DNA of 64,000 nucleotides from Branchiostoma floridae. Taxonomy: Eukaryota > Chordata > Leptocardii > Amphioxiformes > Branchiostomatidae. The DNA is taken from the NCBI RefSeq assembly GCF_000003815.2, contig NC_049983.1, forward strand, positions 19,378,217 through 19,442,216. The letters run 5' to 3'. This document shows, in pieces, positions 50,330 to 60,674 of the stretch. Below the pieces are notes generated by a model. That model had not been told where the DNA came from. It saw only the letters and a list, made by a program, of their open reading frames with translations, and did no database searches. A program made the translations under genes and the position numbers. Each line of letters starts with the position of its first letter. Position 1 is the stretch's first letter.

Positions 50330-50850
50330 ATATAGATTTCCCTCATTAGATATGTAAATTAAGTACCAGTTTGCATAATTTGCACAATTTGCACTTTATG
50401 ATGTACATCTCTGTCTACGCTTCCTATATATATATATACCAAATATCATATGCATTTGTCATTCCTTGTGCAGTTATCCTCCTTAGAAGATTTTGACAAA
50501 GAGGCCCCTGCAGTTCCAGAGCAATCTGCTAGGGGCCCCAAACATACACAACATATATTCCTTACATTCCAAGCTATCTGTCACCAAATAGTCAAGACTA
50601 AAGTACATCCAGGTCAAAAGTTACAAGAATGGAATTTCTGCTGCAGTACCAAGCTCACATACAAAATGTACCAGTGGGCCCAAAATTGACCTTGATTTTT
50701 GACTTTCAAACACCTACCCATGTAACAAATATCATTGTAATCGATCCGGAGGTTCTTGAATTAGGCTGACTTCAATAATCCAGAAACACAAACAAGCAGA
50801 CAGACAGACAGACACACACAAAACTATATCTCCATTTTTCATAGAGATAA
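50330..50850. repeat. dispersed repeat, copy 2
   Basis: Starts with CCCTCATTAGATATGTAAAT and a TTTGCATAATTTGC block. It carries a (TA)6 run near 50427, then about 300 bases of body, and ends in CAGACAGACAGACAGACACA followed by AAACTATATCTCCATTTTTC. It resembles 520-1100 in head and tail. The tail motif is common in lancelet and other invertebrate interspersed repeats. No coding frame with a domain. Confidence 0.55.
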
Positions 50851-51487
50851 TTGCATGGGTAAAAGGTAATTTTTGGAGGGGTGGGGGTTTTTCAAATTTT
50901 TTTTTTCTCTTGCTACAATTTTGCCATCCATTCTTACTGTCAAGTTATTGATTTTCCTCCCACACCAAGTGCCATATGTGATTCAGATATGCAAGCCAGT
51001 ATTCAATGAATATACCATGCATGCTTTATACGCAAGATGATGTCTCAAAACATTTGGTTACTGACATTTGGTAATAATTTCCATTTCACTGTAATGTCAA
51101 GTTAATTACTTTCAGAGACTATTTGAACTTAAATAATTACTTACAATTGTACATGTATATGGTTTCAGTCATGTCCAAAATTCAGTTTGTCATTTACAGG
51201 TACCATCATTCTGTACTTGATGAAGTGGTGGAAGGGTCGATAATCACTACAATGCTGACGTGATAGTAACCCAAATTTCACAGCTGTTTGTCATAAAATG
51301 TATGTAAATCAATACAAAAATGAGGTTGATGATAAATCTCATGAACAATTAGATAATTGGGTCAGAGAATTATTTCTTCAAGGTCCAGGTGGTAATGAGG
51401 TCACAAAGGGTACCGGTATAGCAAGGTGAAAAGTCATTGTGCCTGTGTAACAGTGGGATTGGAGCGCCACCAAACTGACCATGCCAA

Positions 51488-51625
51488 CAGCTCTGAGCTT
51501 TGGCGTAGTGGTTTGCGGTGCTGGGTTTGTTGTCTGGCGGTGTGGGTTCGAATCCCGGGAGCCTGGAGACAATTGCAGTCCTGAAAAATTGCCAGTTCTT
51601 TCCATGGTAGTGTCAACCACAAACT
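51488..51625 (+). mobile_element. tRNA-derived SINE copy (plus strand)
   Basis: A-box-like TGGCGTAGTGG at 51501-51511 and a perfect B-box GGTTCGAATCC at 51545-51555 are spaced as in a tRNA. The acceptor stem pairs over only about five bases and the T stem is broken, so it is not a working tRNA. GGGAGCCTGGAGAC after the B-box is shared with the minus-strand copy at 41535-41650. The outer limits are approximate. Confidence 0.65.
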
Positions 51626-54275
51626 CAAAGATATCTTGTACTTTGATCTAGATCAACTATCATTATTCCATCCACTGTTGCTGCATGTTAATAACTTGAA
51701 TAAAGGTGAGTCACAGTGTTTCTGATGTCTCTTAAACTTTTCCATGAAAAATAAAGTACAGTGTTGCATAATTAATGAGCATCATTTCTTCCAGTCAGTA
51801 ACATCTAAAGGCCAGCCTGGTTTTGAAAGTCTTACAAAATGTAGTTCTCTTGGTGCGTGTGAAACTTTTATTGCATCAGGCAATGAAATTACTTTCCCTT
51901 CCCTCCGGCCAGCTCCCGGAAGGGCTTAGGAACTTGTGCTCTCCGGCATCACCTCCTGACCCAAGTGCTTCCACTGATGTTATTACTGTGTGGGTTGATT
52001 TTAGCATCTGGTAAACTTCAGTGCTAGCACCTAAGTTGTGTAAGATTCCAGATATTATCTTCATCCAGAGACACCATGGTGTCTTTGATAAGATGTGTAC
52101 TAGGGTAGAACGTGAAGGGGCATTATGACTGTCCATTGTCACTATGTTTATACCATGTACTTGCAATTAGCCCTCGGGCACGAACTTGCAAATAAACTTC
52201 TTGTTATTATGACAGCTATTTTTGATTCTGCAAGTGTTCTCTTGTGGAGTTTGTTTGACCTCCTACGATTTGTGTCCTTACAGGATAGAACCCATAGAAA
52301 GAAGGCTGGCCTGAGAGATCAGTCCAACTAAAACTTCTTTTGGAAATGTTAAATGTTCCTGGTAGTTTCGTTATCATGTGATGGGCATAATAGAGTATCA
52401 ATTTGAAAAACATGAAATTTTGCACTTTGATTTTCATTTTATTGTAACCTGCTGTTGAAAGGGCTCATGTTGAGAAAATTGAAATACAGCTACTGAATGG
52501 AATTGCTGTGATTGCAGGAAGATAAGTTGGCAGCTGAAGCACATTTTGCAAAAAAGCCCTTTGCCTTTGTAGAATCTGATGTAATTTTGAGAAGGCCTCA
52601 TGGCTATCAAAGTGTGAATAGCTTGGAATTGGTTTCTTGGAAATATGATAACTTGTAGAGGTTCAGCACGGTCACCAGTCTGTGACGACGTCTTTGGTTA
52701 TAGAAGTGCATAAATCTGATCAAAGGAATCACATGATAAAGGAAAGCCTGTCTGAATAGCAGGTATTAAAGCCTGGCAGATGGGGTTGGTATTAGTTCCT
52801 GGGAGTCGGCAAGATGTAAAGGCTCCTTTCATAAGCAGCAGCACCCACTCGCTTCCTGCCAGCTGATCAAAACGACTTATAAAAGGAAATAACATTTCAA
52901 AGAACGGTGACCTGCAAGGCAGCAGGGGTCAAGAACGAAATAGAAAAGTGTGATCACACAATGAAGTATGACGTATTTACTTAATATGAAGTTGAATCAG
53001 AGGAGTCAGTGGCACTTTTGTTTGATTGTGACACCATCTCACCCCATCCAGACGGTAACAACAGATTCTTAAAAGGTATATTTATCTATAGACGTAATAT
53101 TCTTGCAGAACATTCATCAAAGTTTTCAGGGGGTGGCTTTGAGTAGGGCATTCACACTGAAGTTCATGTAGTTGATGGAAGGCCAAGTTCAAGTTGATGG
53201 AAAGTTCTGAAGTGTACTTTTCGTTTACATGCAATTGGAAACAGCTTGAAGATGTGCAGTGAAAGCACAGCTTCTCCAGTCAACAGCTGCAGACCAGATT
53301 TGAAGTAGCTTCAGATATTAAGCCACAAAATTTCAGAGTGAGCAGTTTCACCCAAAATATCATAAAAGTGATAGCCCATTTTCCATTTTTGATTAGTTCA
53401 TTGAATTGTACTTTTCAAAATTAGGTAGGGCTGGTTTGTGTGAAGACATGCCAACTGCAGAACAGTAGTTATTTTATGCAGTGAACCAAGGGACGAAAAT
53501 TTCTTAAGAAATAAAAGCTAGTATCCTGCTTGGTGTACCCTAAAATGTACACTCAAGAGTTCTCTGTCTCTCCCTCAATGCAACACCAGCAACCTTGGAC
53601 AAACCTCCAGTGAACCAGCTGAGTGAACTCCATCTAAACTTTCAATTCCTGATTTCTTATCTTAATTAGAAGTAGATTACTCATGTGGCCTTAAGACTTT
53701 CCTTCCTTCGTTGACCTGATTTAGATCCACCTGGATTGTACATCTAGATTGAAGAGGGATAGCTAGGATTATCTCTTGCCAGTGGGTAATCCTTGTTAAT
53801 CCCCGGAGGACACTTTGATGACCCGGTTTGATGCACAACCCACTGTGTAACCCTTGGAGGTAATACATTCCTGGAAGCCTTTGTCTGTTGGGTCAAGAGG
53901 TTGTAATGAGGAGTTGATGTTGAGCCAATCACTGTTTGATCTACCTTGGGAAAAAAGCCAAGGGGGATGCCAACTTTGTTTGAAGTGCCCTTCCTAAGAG
54001 CAAAGAAAGTAAGGAGAAAAGGGTGGACAAATGCCAGAGCTGCAAGGCTGCAGTTGATGGTAAGAAATTTGGAAAGACAAATGATAGCAAAAAATTACAA
54101 TGACACATCTAGGGACCATAGCATGTGGGTGCCTGTTTGTGTTGTATTTGTGACAAGAAGTTAATAAAAAGCTTTTTGTAAGCTGAAACTGGATAGAGAT
54201 GCAATCCTACTGTAATGGTCTACTGTTCAATACCATGGAACTTGATGGAAAGCAGTGGCTTTGATTTACGCTAGT
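51626..54275. other. non-coding stretch, no supported gene
   Basis: Short frames only. AGTTGATGGAA is repeated near 53170-53205. An exon-like stretch ending at 54059 is discussed as a weak candidate. Confidence 0.4.
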
Positions 54276-54292
54276 TTCAGCACCACGGACAG
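54276..54292 (+). promoter_or_regulatory. isolated RE1/NRSE-like site (perfect 17-base core)
   Basis: TTCAGCACCACGGACAG, identical to the first 17 bases of the canonical REST-binding element and to unit 1 of the array at 30575. The flanks here (CTAGT before, GAACAG after) differ from the array, so it is not simply another array unit. It lies 47 kb downstream of the LINGO coding exon. Confidence 0.5.
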
Positions 54293-56540
54293 GAACAGTT
54301 TAATGTACCGGAAAATTTGTATGGGCATCTTTGATTATTTCTGCCTGGCTTGGCTCTGTAATATTCTACATGACTGCACTGTCCACCTGTGGTCACATTC
54401 ATACAAATACCTCCGGTAAACACCATCTGTCCATACCAGTCCACACATTTGGGGCTATGCAATAAAGAAAAACAAGTAACGGAAGTAACATCATAGATTT
54501 TTTTTACTTTCTTTAGTATTCTTCTTTCAGCATCATATTGTAAGTTTCAAGAGAAATAGATAAAAGTTGCCCACAGATCTGATGTCACAAATGGTTGATG
54601 GTTCTTCAAAACACAGATTCATTTGCAAGATGAAGACTACGTATGTCAATGCAGGGTGTTCTAAAAGTGATATACACGTACACTGTATCCACTAATTGCA
54701 GTTTCCTGCTCATTGAAAGAAATTAATGTGTTCTTTACTCTTGCCATGTTTTTTTATATACAAAGTGCAACTGTTGTGTGTCAGCCCCCACTCCTATAAC
54801 ATTATCAGCAAATGGATGTTCGGGTAAGTTGAGTTATTGGTTAGCTGTGACCTCAAAATTCACTGTGAACATGTGGCTTTGAAACTGTCCACTCTCAGTG
54901 TGCCTGAGCAAGAGATGGCTCTAGCACTTGAGCCTTCTTGTATCCTGATCTTGAATCATAGCACCACTGGGAATGTGTCCAAGAGTCCTGGGGGTCTACA
55001 ATGACCAAATCCTGTGTGTATATCAGCAAGGATCTCTCCACTCAAATTCATAATCCTTCTTTGAGTTCTGTGGCATCAGGTCAATGGCAGATCATGTATC
55101 AAGGTTGGAGTGGACTGCACAGATATCAGTGGGCCTTTTGTGGTTATCCTTTGCATTAATCTTTTGTCAATTCAGAAGAGCTTGCCCATTTATCACAGTG
55201 GCACAGTGCCTTAAGCTGTGAGTGAGTCCATTGTTTTCATCAGTAAGAGGCCAGGAAAAGTTTGATGGTCAGACTCGTATCAAGAGCCTAAACAAGTGTG
55301 GTTTACATGTTTTGCATTAGGCCATGTTGATTTGATTATATGGATGACATCCTCTGGGAATCCAAAAACTGATGCGAGCTTGCGAATGAAACAAAGTTTG
55401 ACAAAAAAAGTTGCCTTCATTATGAAATCAAAGTGGTCAGAACAAATGATTGAACACATGGAATTTGTATACATGTGCCAAACAAGACATTTTTTTTCAC
55501 ATCTTAATTGACCTTGTAATGTTCTATGACATTAGTATACATTTCCAATGTTTATTTTTGCAATCCACAGCATATTTTGTTTATTTTGAAGCTGCTTTGT
55601 ACAATTTAAAGTATGGTTGAAAATTTTTTTTTAATTTTGGAAACAGACAAAAATTGATGTGTGTGCAAATAACAGACTAAAAATTTCACCCTGTTTTTTA
55701 TGCTTTGAAATCAGGGTGTCATGAATCATGCAGCACCAGTTTCTTGTATCTTGCACAAAGAAGGGATATTATAATTGATGAGTGTGGTATCCGTTTGTGC
55801 ACAAACGTGCCTTTGTAGTCGTTATGACTGTGACTCATGCGATAGAAGCAAGGTCAGCATGTAATCATACACCTTTCGTCACGCTGTCATGTGTGATTCC
55901 AGATATTGGCTACATTTGAAAGCGGAGGTTGTTGGCCTTTTTGTCACTATACGGCTTCTTCAATAATCATCCTACAGTTAATTATTGTTTGACATCATTT
56001 TAAATGAAGTCTGAAGAATAAAAGATGACTTGTATTTTCTAAAAAGGTGCCAGCATAACTTGGTTTGCTGTGCATGATATTTATGTGTTTATTGTTGTTT
56101 CTGTTCTTTTATCTGTTTTCAGAAATGACAAAAGCAGATTGTAGTATCCAGCAGTAATGATTGATTCAATTTCTACAATTGTACAGTTTAATGTCCTGGA
56201 TGACTAATCTGCATAAAGGTGACAAAAGCAAATGTGTTGACAGTTGTAAAAAAATTTGATACGTTTCCTTCTTGTCTATCATTGCAGCTGTTGTTTTGCA
56301 GCAGACACACATCGTACAAATTGAATGTGAAAATATGTAAAACTCATATCCTTGCCCAGCATCAGACCAGAATATTTGTTGACAGTTCCTTTGAGACTGA
56401 TGATTTATCTCCACCCTGCAGTAGTTTTGAGGATCGCGATCTCTAGAGTAATTGTTAAACTATACCCACAGTGGTATTGAACTCTGGTACAATGGCATTA
56501 ATCTCTTTGGGCACGAACAATACAATACTATTCCTGTATT
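54293..56540. other. non-coding stretch, nothing supported
   Basis: AT-rich with short frames on both strands. No domain or repeat recognised. Confidence 0.4.
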
Positions 56541-56640
56541 NNNNNNNNNNNNNNNNNNNNNNNNNNNNNNNNNNNNNNNNNNNNNNNNNNNNNNNNNNNN
56601 NNNNNNNNNNNNNNNNNNNNNNNNNNNNNNNNNNNNNNNN
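56541..56640. other. assembly gap (100 N)
   Basis: Exactly 100 undetermined bases, the usual placeholder for a gap of unknown size. The distance and even the order across it are not guaranteed. Confidence 1.
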
Positions 56641-57919
56641 ACTTAATTGATTTCAGGTGGGCTGACACCAAAACCAGGCAACCAGTAATTTGAGATAAAA
56701 GCTGAAAGTGAGTTCAGTGAAAAAATGATGCTGTGATTATCAAGCGGTTCAATTGGTCGATGGTCAGATGGGCTCCAAAGGAACGTGAGAAAACAAAATC
56801 ATACATCTGTCTTTGCGACTTACTCAAAGTAGTAAGAAAAGGTAGCATCTTATCAAAGTGTTGTCCAAGTTACTTAAAGATATCAAGTAGGACTGTACAT
56901 GTACTTGTGATCATGCATCATACATTCCCTTTGCAGCATCCGCGGTCATGCCGGTACCCCCTTAGACACGTTGGGTCCTTCAAGGAAATTGAATCTGATG
57001 CATCCCTAATTCCCTACCATATCCACCAGGAGATCTCGGCATCTCCAGAAATCTTTAGGCATCGATTCATCTCCTGTCATTTCGATCCATTCTCCGGTTT
57101 GGGCCTCAATCCTTCAAAAGGATATTTCAATGGATGCCTGAGGGGGGAAATCCGTCGGTAGCTCTTTGAGAGGCGAGCTGAAGGGATGCGTCTCCGAGGA
57201 TGAGTCTTAGGAGAGATTGTTGTAATTCTGTAGGGAGAGAGTTCACAACCAAATCAATATTTCATGTCTATCATTAACATATAAACGCTTTTAAGCACAA
57301 GTCTTGTCTCCAGCATTCCATGACTTGGCCTAAACCCCATTTTTCCATTCTATCACGGGCATTTTATCACACCAAAAATGTTAGCAAAGATTAGCAAAAA
57401 GTGCTGTTAATTTTCTTTTGATCATCTCCAATGCATCATTAGAAATTGATCTGTCTGGCCTTGAAGGCAGTGCTATAGATCTGATGCATGTGGACTGATT
57501 TAATGATATTTTTTTCATACTACAATTTTTCTCCACTTCTACATGTTGAACCCTATTGTTTTGTAATTGATACTTTAGTTTTTTCAGCATCATACACAAA
57601 CATGATAACATTGAATACTCACCATCATCGTCATCATCGGTCAGCTTTAGAGCAGATAACTGGAAGCCTCTGCATTTCCCTGTCTTGCTGACAAGGTCAG
57701 AGACCTGTTTTGGTGTAAGTTAGCTGTGGTAATCTCACAGGAGGTGTTGAATGTAACTGCAAAGGCATACTTAGAAGAGTAAACATACAGGGGAAACCAA
57801 AACAGGCCGACAGTTGTATAACAAATGTAGTCATTGGAATAAAACAAAACATGAATTTATAGGATTGTCTATCAAGCATGAAGTTTCAATTTCCGAAAAT
57901 AATATCATAAGGCAGCTAG
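56641..57919. other. non-coding stretch with a GC-balanced island
   Basis: A 142-codon frame (56733-57161) has no domain and mixed composition. Its second half, about 56930-57200, is richer in G and C than the surroundings and could be a conserved regulatory block. Confidence 0.3.
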
Positions 57920-57920
57920 A

Positions 57921-58014
57921 TCATAGGACATATATGAGTTTTCTTTTACACAACCAGTTTTTTTTCAGCAGGTGAGAAAAACTGGTTGTGTTAAAGAAAA
58001 CTCTTATGTCCCAT
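57921..58014. repeat. long palindrome (about 40-base arms)
   Basis: TCATAGGACATATATGAGTT, then TTCTTTTACACAACCAGTTTT, is followed after about 10 bases by AAAAACTGGTTGTGTTAAAG and AAAACTCTTATGTCCCATGA. The arms match with only a few differences. A strong hairpin and probably a fold-back repeat. No gene nearby. Confidence 0.9.
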
Positions 58015-58189
58015 GAACTTTCAATGTTTTAAAACAACTTAAGAATCAAATTTCTGGCTGCAGTTAAAGAGAAAATGGTGACAAGGAAATAAAGAACTCA
58101 CTGCTACACTGTACTTCCTTGTCGGAAACTTAGTCGGATTCCCAAGAGTTTAATTTCAAGTGAAAATGTATCCTTTAAAAAAAAACGAA

Positions 58190-58283
58190 TCTCAGTCAGG
58201 CTTGGATAGCTTTTACGTATATACATTGAGATTCAAGTCCATTTTCACATAGTTTTGTACAGGCCATCCAAGCCCGACTGAGT
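58190..58283. repeat. inverted repeat around CTCAGTC(A/G)GGCTTGGAT
   Basis: CTCAGTCAGGCTTGGATAGC at 58191-58210 is inverted as GCCATCCAAGCCCGACTGAG at 58263-58282, with two mismatches. The spacer is about 52 bases. Nested around or inside are further inverted words (GAATCTCA/TGAGATTC, GTGAAAATG/CATTTTCAC). It lies 175 bases after the palindrome at 57921. Confidence 0.85.
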
Positions 58284-59248
58284 CATGGCAGTTTTGCTGA
58301 GACCATTGATTATCGAAACTTTTGTCGTGACGATGAATAGATGTAGATTTTTGTGGTTGGGTCGACACCAAGTGCCAGATAATTGTGGTCAGCTTGAGAA
58401 GGCAATCTTCGTTGATTGCATGTTGGCGTCACGCTGCCCACCTGTTGGTAGATAGACTTGATTGTTCAGCATTCAGCCATGTCCAAGACTTGATATGTAC
58501 AATTTTTCTTGCCATTTCTTTTCTCAGGTCAAAAAGGTTTTCTTTGGACCTTGGGATGGGGTAACTGCAATTCTCATCAATCATTTATTTGGATGCTGTT
58601 GTGTTTTGAACTTCCATTTATTTGAATCTGTTTTCCCATTAATTATTGCAAAGAAGGAGAGTGCATATAGTTTTGCTGTGTTTGTTTTTTTGTAGTCCAC
58701 ACATGTCTACATGTAGAACGTTACCCTAATACCTCTCATTACCACAAACTTTGAGGGCAATCTTGCCATTTTCATACTGATGTCTCCTGAAGATATGGGA
58801 TTGCGGTATTTACCACAGTATCAGACATTTCACACATTACAGCCGGGACAGTAGAGCCGCCAAATTGAATCGTCCAGCTGAGAAATGTCCACTTCCAAAT
58901 TCCCATGAGTGAAAAGTATTTTGCTATGCCTACAGTACCCATCATCACTGTCTCTTATGGCTTTTTGTGGATCTGTGCAGACTGAAACCCATTTTAGTGC
59001 TATAAAGTACATAGCCTTGTGAGCCGTAATGGCTGACTATTATTACCTATTATTGCCCTCCTACGTGTGGAAGATCAGAAAAACATAATGTGTGACATTA
59101 ACCTCAGCAAGGACCCGCACTGCAAAGTATTAAGGTGGAGAGGTCATCCTCAAACGTTGATGCTTCTCTGTCAATCATCTGTTTTTGCAACAGTGTCATT
59201 TACTTGGACTTTGCTGGTCAACATGCTTGTACCAAATGTCGTTATGTA

Positions 59249-59313
59249 GTCCAAGTTGAATTTTGACTCACAACATAACAGTCCAAGTTTGAATTTTGAC
59301 TTACAACATAACA
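59249..59313 (+). repeat. direct tandem duplication, 32/33-base unit
   Basis: GTCCAAGTT(T)GAATTTTGAC followed by (T/C)(C/T)ACAACATAACA occurs twice back to back with one insertion and one substitution. A local, fairly recent duplication. Confidence 0.95.
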
Positions 59314-60596
59314 GTGCTGTAAAAGGATTTCAACAAAGCGCAGACTGTCCTCGGATGACTTTGTGGGAGATTATAAGCTGCCTGAATGGTGTTTATGGAT
59401 AGCCACTCCTTGAACATATGTGATATTCTCTACTTCTAGTTTGAGCAGATTTTCAAAGGATGTGTTCTGATGGCAGCGTCTGAGATGATTGCTGTTATAC
59501 TCAGGTCACTGAGTTAGCACTAAGTTGCATCCGCTCTTTTATGTAACAGATCTTATAGCTTTCGTTTTCTATAACTGTGCTTCATATGTACTGGTTGAGA
59601 TAGTATATGAAAAATATAATTTGTTTGAGTAAGCTTCAGTTCCTTATGTTAGGACATCCTTGGAGTGGCATTCTTCGTGGCACCTTGTACTGGAAGGATT
59701 ATTTGAACTGAACTGAAGACATCTTTAATAAGTACTTACATGTATATGACACAACATGTTGATATACTGATACTTAATCATACTCATTCAGGTAGGTAAT
59801 TCATTTGTTTACATACATGTATATAGATATAGACCTTCAGAAAGCTGCTGTACTTTTGCTGTGTCAATAAAGATCTGTATCTAAAAGCTATTGTGACTGT
59901 TGCATGTACTCCTCTGCTCTGGACCTTCAGGAAAAGTTTGAACTGAGTAGATTTATGCCACTCCTTACAGTACATCCTGGGTCGATACACTCAAAAAGTC
60001 AGCCTCAGTTACCGGCAGTCGAGTTCAAAGCCACAGTAAACCATGGTCCCAGGTCCAAGTTATGGGCCTGTAACTTTTCCGGTAGTTGGGTTTTATCCCA
60101 GCTCCATAACTTTTCACTTTATGGTATCCTTTGTGACCGCACCAGCTGCTGGACCTCTAAAGATTTATCCTTTGACCTTTGTATCCCACATATGCAAAGG
60201 TCCAATGATTTATGAGTATCAATTTTAAGAGAAAGAGGTTATCACTGGATTTAGCATGCCATTTTTCTTATTATATTTAGTTTTCTTCCTTTATGATTGG
60301 ACAGTCAAATTGTTAAGGAAGGTCACGCAACTTTGTTTCTGTAAAAATGTAGTTCAAACAACAGGAGCTGATTAAGTCATTTGCATAAACAGTCTTAACG
60401 TGTCTTACCATTGTAGCCTTTGGACTATTGAAAATTTGTCTTCCTCCTCCTTGTGCATATTATTTAGGATAAACCTGTACTTCAACTAGATCTCTTTTGC
60501 ATATCAATTCACAACTTGGATATAAAAACCCCCCTAACAAGATTTTTCCACTGTCACCTAGAAAAAATAAAGGATGTTGTTTGAAACGTCTGACCA

Positions 60597-60674
60597 TTTC
60601 CAAAATCATATCCAATTGCTTGAGTAACTACTTTTTAGTGTGTCTTATTACCTGGATGTCTAACCTTCATCAAC
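60597..60674 (+). mobile_element. Penelope-like retroelement 3'-end fragment, second copy
   Basis: TTTCCAAAATCATATCCAAT through TTATTACCTGGATGTCTAAC and CATCAAC matches 40533-40610 over its whole length, with about nine differences. The preceding GAAACGTCTGACCA (60583-60596) also belongs to the family as I know it. The flanks differ from the first copy, so these are two independent insertions. Confidence 0.65.

Noticed and set aside
51501-51570. Possible tRNA gene with a perfect B-box
   Set aside because: The acceptor stem and T stem do not pair properly, and the same sequence recurs at 41535-41650, so it is a SINE head.
56733-57161. 142-codon open frame after the assembly gap
   Set aside because: No domain, uneven composition and no splice or start context that favours coding. 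The GC-richer half may be regulatory instead.
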